Origin: Maritalea mobilis
Lineage (GTDB): Bacteria; Pseudomonadota; Alphaproteobacteria; Rhizobiales; Devosiaceae
Assembly (NCBI RefSeq): GCF_004363175.1
Contig: NZ_SNYR01000001.1
Span: forward strand, 1,054,001 to 1,118,000
DNA: 64,000 nt
Direction of reading: 5' to 3'
Made by a program: the position numbers and the translations under genes. Shown here in pieces: positions 62,214 to 64,000 of the stretch (the first letter of the stretch is position 1; every line of letters begins with the position of its first letter). The notes below the pieces were generated by a model. That model saw nothing but the letters and a program-made list of their open reading frames with translations. It was not told the origin of the DNA and did not search any database.

Positions 62214-62238
62214 GTGCATCAGCCACACGCTGATGCAC
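62214..62238 (+). terminator. stem-loop between ectD and ask
   Basis: GTGCATCAGC-CACAC-GCTGATGCAC is a perfect 10-base stem followed by ATTTTAAG. It could terminate part of the ectABCD transcripts and lower ask expression, or stabilise the upstream message. Confidence 0.6.
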
Positions 62239-62266
62239 ATTTTAAGCGTCCAAATAAGGAGTAACC

Positions 62267-63703
62267 ATGCCGAACCACACAGTTGAGAAAATCGGCGGGA
62301 CATCTATGTCACGTACCCACGAACTTTTAGAAAATGTTCTGATCGGGGACCGTAAAGGTGACGCGCTATACAATCGCATCTTTGTTGTGTCTGCCTATGG
62401 CGGCATCACCAATGATCTGCTTGAGCACAAAAAATCCGGCGCCCCTGGCGTGTACGCTCTTTTTGCCAGCGCTGAAAGCGATTGGGCTTGGGGCGATGCC
62501 TTGGACAAATTGGCCAAGCGCATGCAGGAAATCAACGCCGAAATCTTCAGCGACCAGCAGGCACTTAGCACAGCCAACGCTTTCGTGCGTGAACGGATTG
62601 AAGGCGTACGCTCTTGCCTGATCGATTTGCACCGTCTGTGCTCATATGGCCATTTCCGCCTAGACAATCACCTGCTGACTGTACGCGAAATGCTATCCGC
62701 ATTGGGCGAAGTTCATTCTGCGCACAATACCGCATTGCTGCTGCAGTTGAATGGCGTGAATGCGCGCATGGTTGACCTTTCAGGCTGGCGCAATGAAGAG
62801 CAATATAGCCTTGATGAGAACATCAAAAACGCGTTCAAAGACATCGATGTGAGCAAAGAACTGCCAATTGTCACAGGTTACGCCCAATCCAAAGAAGCGT
62901 TGATGAAAACCTATGACCGCGGCTATAGCGAGGTAACACTGTCACGCATCGCCGTGATCACCGAAGCAAAAGAAGCGATCATCCATAAAGAATTCCACTT
63001 GTCCTCTGCTGACCCGAAAGTGGTGGGTGAAGACGCAGTGCAAGTGATCGGCGACACCAATTATGATGTGGCTGACCAATTGTCGAATATGGGCATGGAA
63101 GCCATTCACCCTTCTGCGGCGAAGGGCTTGCGCCAAGCAAATATTCCATTGCGGATCAAAAACTCATTTGAGCCGGAACACCCAGGCACCACAATCAACG
63201 CCACCGACCAAGGCGAAAAAGCCGGGGTGGAAATCATTACCGGCCTCGACAATGTGATTGCCTTTGAGTTTTTCGAACAAGATATGGTGGGCGTTAAAGG
63301 GTATGACACCCGCATTTTGGACGCGTTGACACGCCACAAGGTGCAGATCATCTCCAAAACATCTAACGCCAACACCATCACCCATTTTTTGAAAGGGTCA
63401 CTGAAAAACATTAAGCGGGTTGAATCGGATCTTTCAAAAGAATTTCCGGCTGCAGAAATCAGCTCGCGCAAAGTGGCGTTCATTTCTGCCATTGGGCGCA
63501 ATTTGAAAGGCTGTGATGTGGCGGCACAAGCCATTTTGGCCCTCGCCAAAGCCGGCATCACCCCGCTTAGCATGCAAGACCTGCTGCGCAAGGTGGATGT
63601 GCAAATCATCGTCGATCGATCAGATTATGATGCATCAATCAAAATTCTGCACGAAGCGCTGGTTGAAAAAAACGAGGCGCTCGAGAAAAAGATCGCTGCA
63701 TAA
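62267..63703 (+). CDS. ask: ectoine-specific aspartate kinase (Ask_Ect)
   Basis: This 478-residue aspartate kinase starts T-V-E-K-I-G-G-T-S-M, the Ask_Ect form of the usual K-F-G-G-T-S. The catalytic part runs to about residue 290 and two ACT domains follow (E-I-I-T-G-L-D-N-V-I, V-A-F-I-S-A-I-G-R-N-L-K). Ask_Ect enzymes escape inhibition by lysine and threonine and feed aspartyl phosphate to ectoine synthesis. It is last in the cluster, with its own SD (AAGGAG) and a terminator. Confidence 0.92.
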   Translation: MPNHTVEKIGGTSMSRTHELLENVLIGDRKGDALYNRIFVVSAYGGITNDLLEHKKSGAPGVYALFASAESDWAWGDALDKLAKRMQEINAEIFSDQQALSTANAFVRERIEGVRSCLIDLHRLCSYGHFRLDNHLLTVREMLSALGEVHSAHNTALLLQLNGVNARMVDLSGWRNEEQYSLDENIKNAFKDIDVSKELPIVTGYAQSKEALMKTYDRGYSEVTLSRIAVITEAKEAIIHKEFHLSSADPKVVGEDAVQVIGDTNYDVADQLSNMGMEAIHPSAAKGLRQANIPLRIKNSFEPEHPGTTINATDQGEKAGVEIITGLDNVIAFEFFEQDMVGVKGYDTRILDALTRHKVQIISKTSNANTITHFLKGSLKNIKRVESDLSKEFPAAEISSRKVAFISAIGRNLKGCDVAAQAILALAKAGITPLSMQDLLRKVDVQIIVDRSDYDASIKILHEALVEKNEALEKKIAA

Positions 63704-63726
63704 TCTGCAATATATAATTGTGAAAA

Positions 63727-63747
63727 AGCCGCCCCAACCGGGCGGCT
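63727..63747 (+). terminator. rho-independent terminator of the ectoine cluster
   Basis: AGCCGCCC-CAACC-GGGCGGCT is a perfect 8-base GC-rich stem, preceded by AAAAA and followed by TTTTTT, 24 bases after the ask stop. Confidence 0.9.
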
Positions 63748-63803
63748 TTTTTTGTGTCTGAATAATTTTTCCGCCCACACGCAAAAAACTTTTAAATTTT
63801 GCA

Positions 63804-63828
63804 GGAACCAAGTTGAGCGTCGCACGTT
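63804..63828 (+). promoter_or_regulatory. EcfG (general stress) promoter before the last gene
   Basis: GGAAC (63804-63808), 16 bases, CGTT (63825-63828) exactly matches the EcfG consensus, 28 bases before the ATG at 63857. It has the same spacing as the promoter at 36326-36350. Confidence 0.72.
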
Positions 63829-63856
63829 GTTCAGGCAGCACGAAAGGAGCGACGAG

Positions 63857-64000
63857 ATGTCAGATAATAATGAAAGAGAAACAGTTGTCGTTTCAAACTC
63901 ATCATCGAACCCGCTAGGCGTATTTGTTGCCATCGTCCTAGCAGCCGCGGTGATTTTTGTAGGCTACTTGGCTTACAGCGGCTATTTCAGCGGCAGCGAA
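63857..64000 (+). CDS. small membrane protein of the general stress regulon (partial, 3' end off window)
   Basis: The frame from 63857 encodes 48 residues up to the window edge: a polar N terminus (MSDNNERETVVV, then S-N-S-S-S-N-P), one hydrophobic helix at residues about 21-40 (V-F-V-A-I-V-L-A-A-A-V-I-F-V), and Y-S-G-Y-F-S-G-S-E. AAAGGAG lies 7-13 bases before the ATG. No family is recognised. Short single-helix proteins of unknown function are common in EcfG regulons. Confidence 0.65.
   Translation, partial: MSDNNERETVVVSNSSSNPLGVFVAIVLAAAVIFVGYLAYSGYFSGSE

Overview
The window looks like chromosomal DNA from a marine or salt-tolerant alphaproteobacterium, probably a Hyphomicrobiales (Rhizobiales) member of moderate GC content. 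The evidence is a complete ectABCD-ask operon for ectoine and hydroxyectoine, matches to both the Irr (ICE) and RirA (IRO) iron boxes in front of one operon, two exact matches to the alphaproteobacterial EcfG general-stress promoter, an RpoE-ChrR singlet-oxygen locus, and several ABC uptake systems. The genus is a guess. I see no tRNA, rRNA, CRISPR array, insertion sequence or prophage. Coding density is high and many genes overlap by 1-4 bases, so most of the window is a chain of tight operons.

Layout. 1-5.1 kb: a DUF3224 protein, two tandem DMT exporters, a Uup-like ABC-F ATPase and a mercaptopyruvate sulfurtransferase. 5.1-9.5 kb: a REP-like palindrome cluster, the pseudouridine operon psuK-psuG behind a candidate self-operator, a GT39 glycosyltransferase and a secreted CHAP-like protein. 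9.7-15.6 kb: an N-methyl amino acid oxidase, then the photo-oxidative stress locus (DUF2177, FAD oxidoreductase, DUF1365; SDR, ChrR, RpoE), with three similarly spaced ECF-type promoters. 15.7-19.5 kb: ArsC-like protein, P1 peptidase, threonine aldolase, FAD oxidase. 19.5-24.6 kb: an iron-regulated imelysin / di-haem / imelysin / DUF1513 operon. 24.6-32.7 kb: dgoK-dgoA-yaiI and a split peptide ABC transporter with an XRE-cupin regulator. 32.7-37.3 kb: an amino-acid-type chemoreceptor, a LuxR solo and a lipid-kinase-like protein under an EcfG promoter.

37.3-47.9 kb holds a carbohydrate-type catabolic cluster: a large PIG-L deacetylase, a ROK repressor, a four-gene sugar ABC transporter, an argininosuccinate-lyase-like enzyme and a PfkB kinase. 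I know of no described pathway with this combination. 47.9-58.0 kb holds a second cluster: an amino-acid-type ABC transporter without its ATPase gene, three amidohydrolases, a class V aminotransferase and a GntR regulator, bracketed by shared CTGTATACA operator-like sites. 58.1-63.7 kb is ectR-like marR followed by ectABCD-ask. The window ends inside a small membrane protein gene with an EcfG promoter.

The genes suggest a cell that scavenges peptides, amino acids, sugars, nucleosides and heterocycles, and that invests in osmotic, photo-oxidative, iron and general stress responses. Substrates for the two catabolic clusters are inference.
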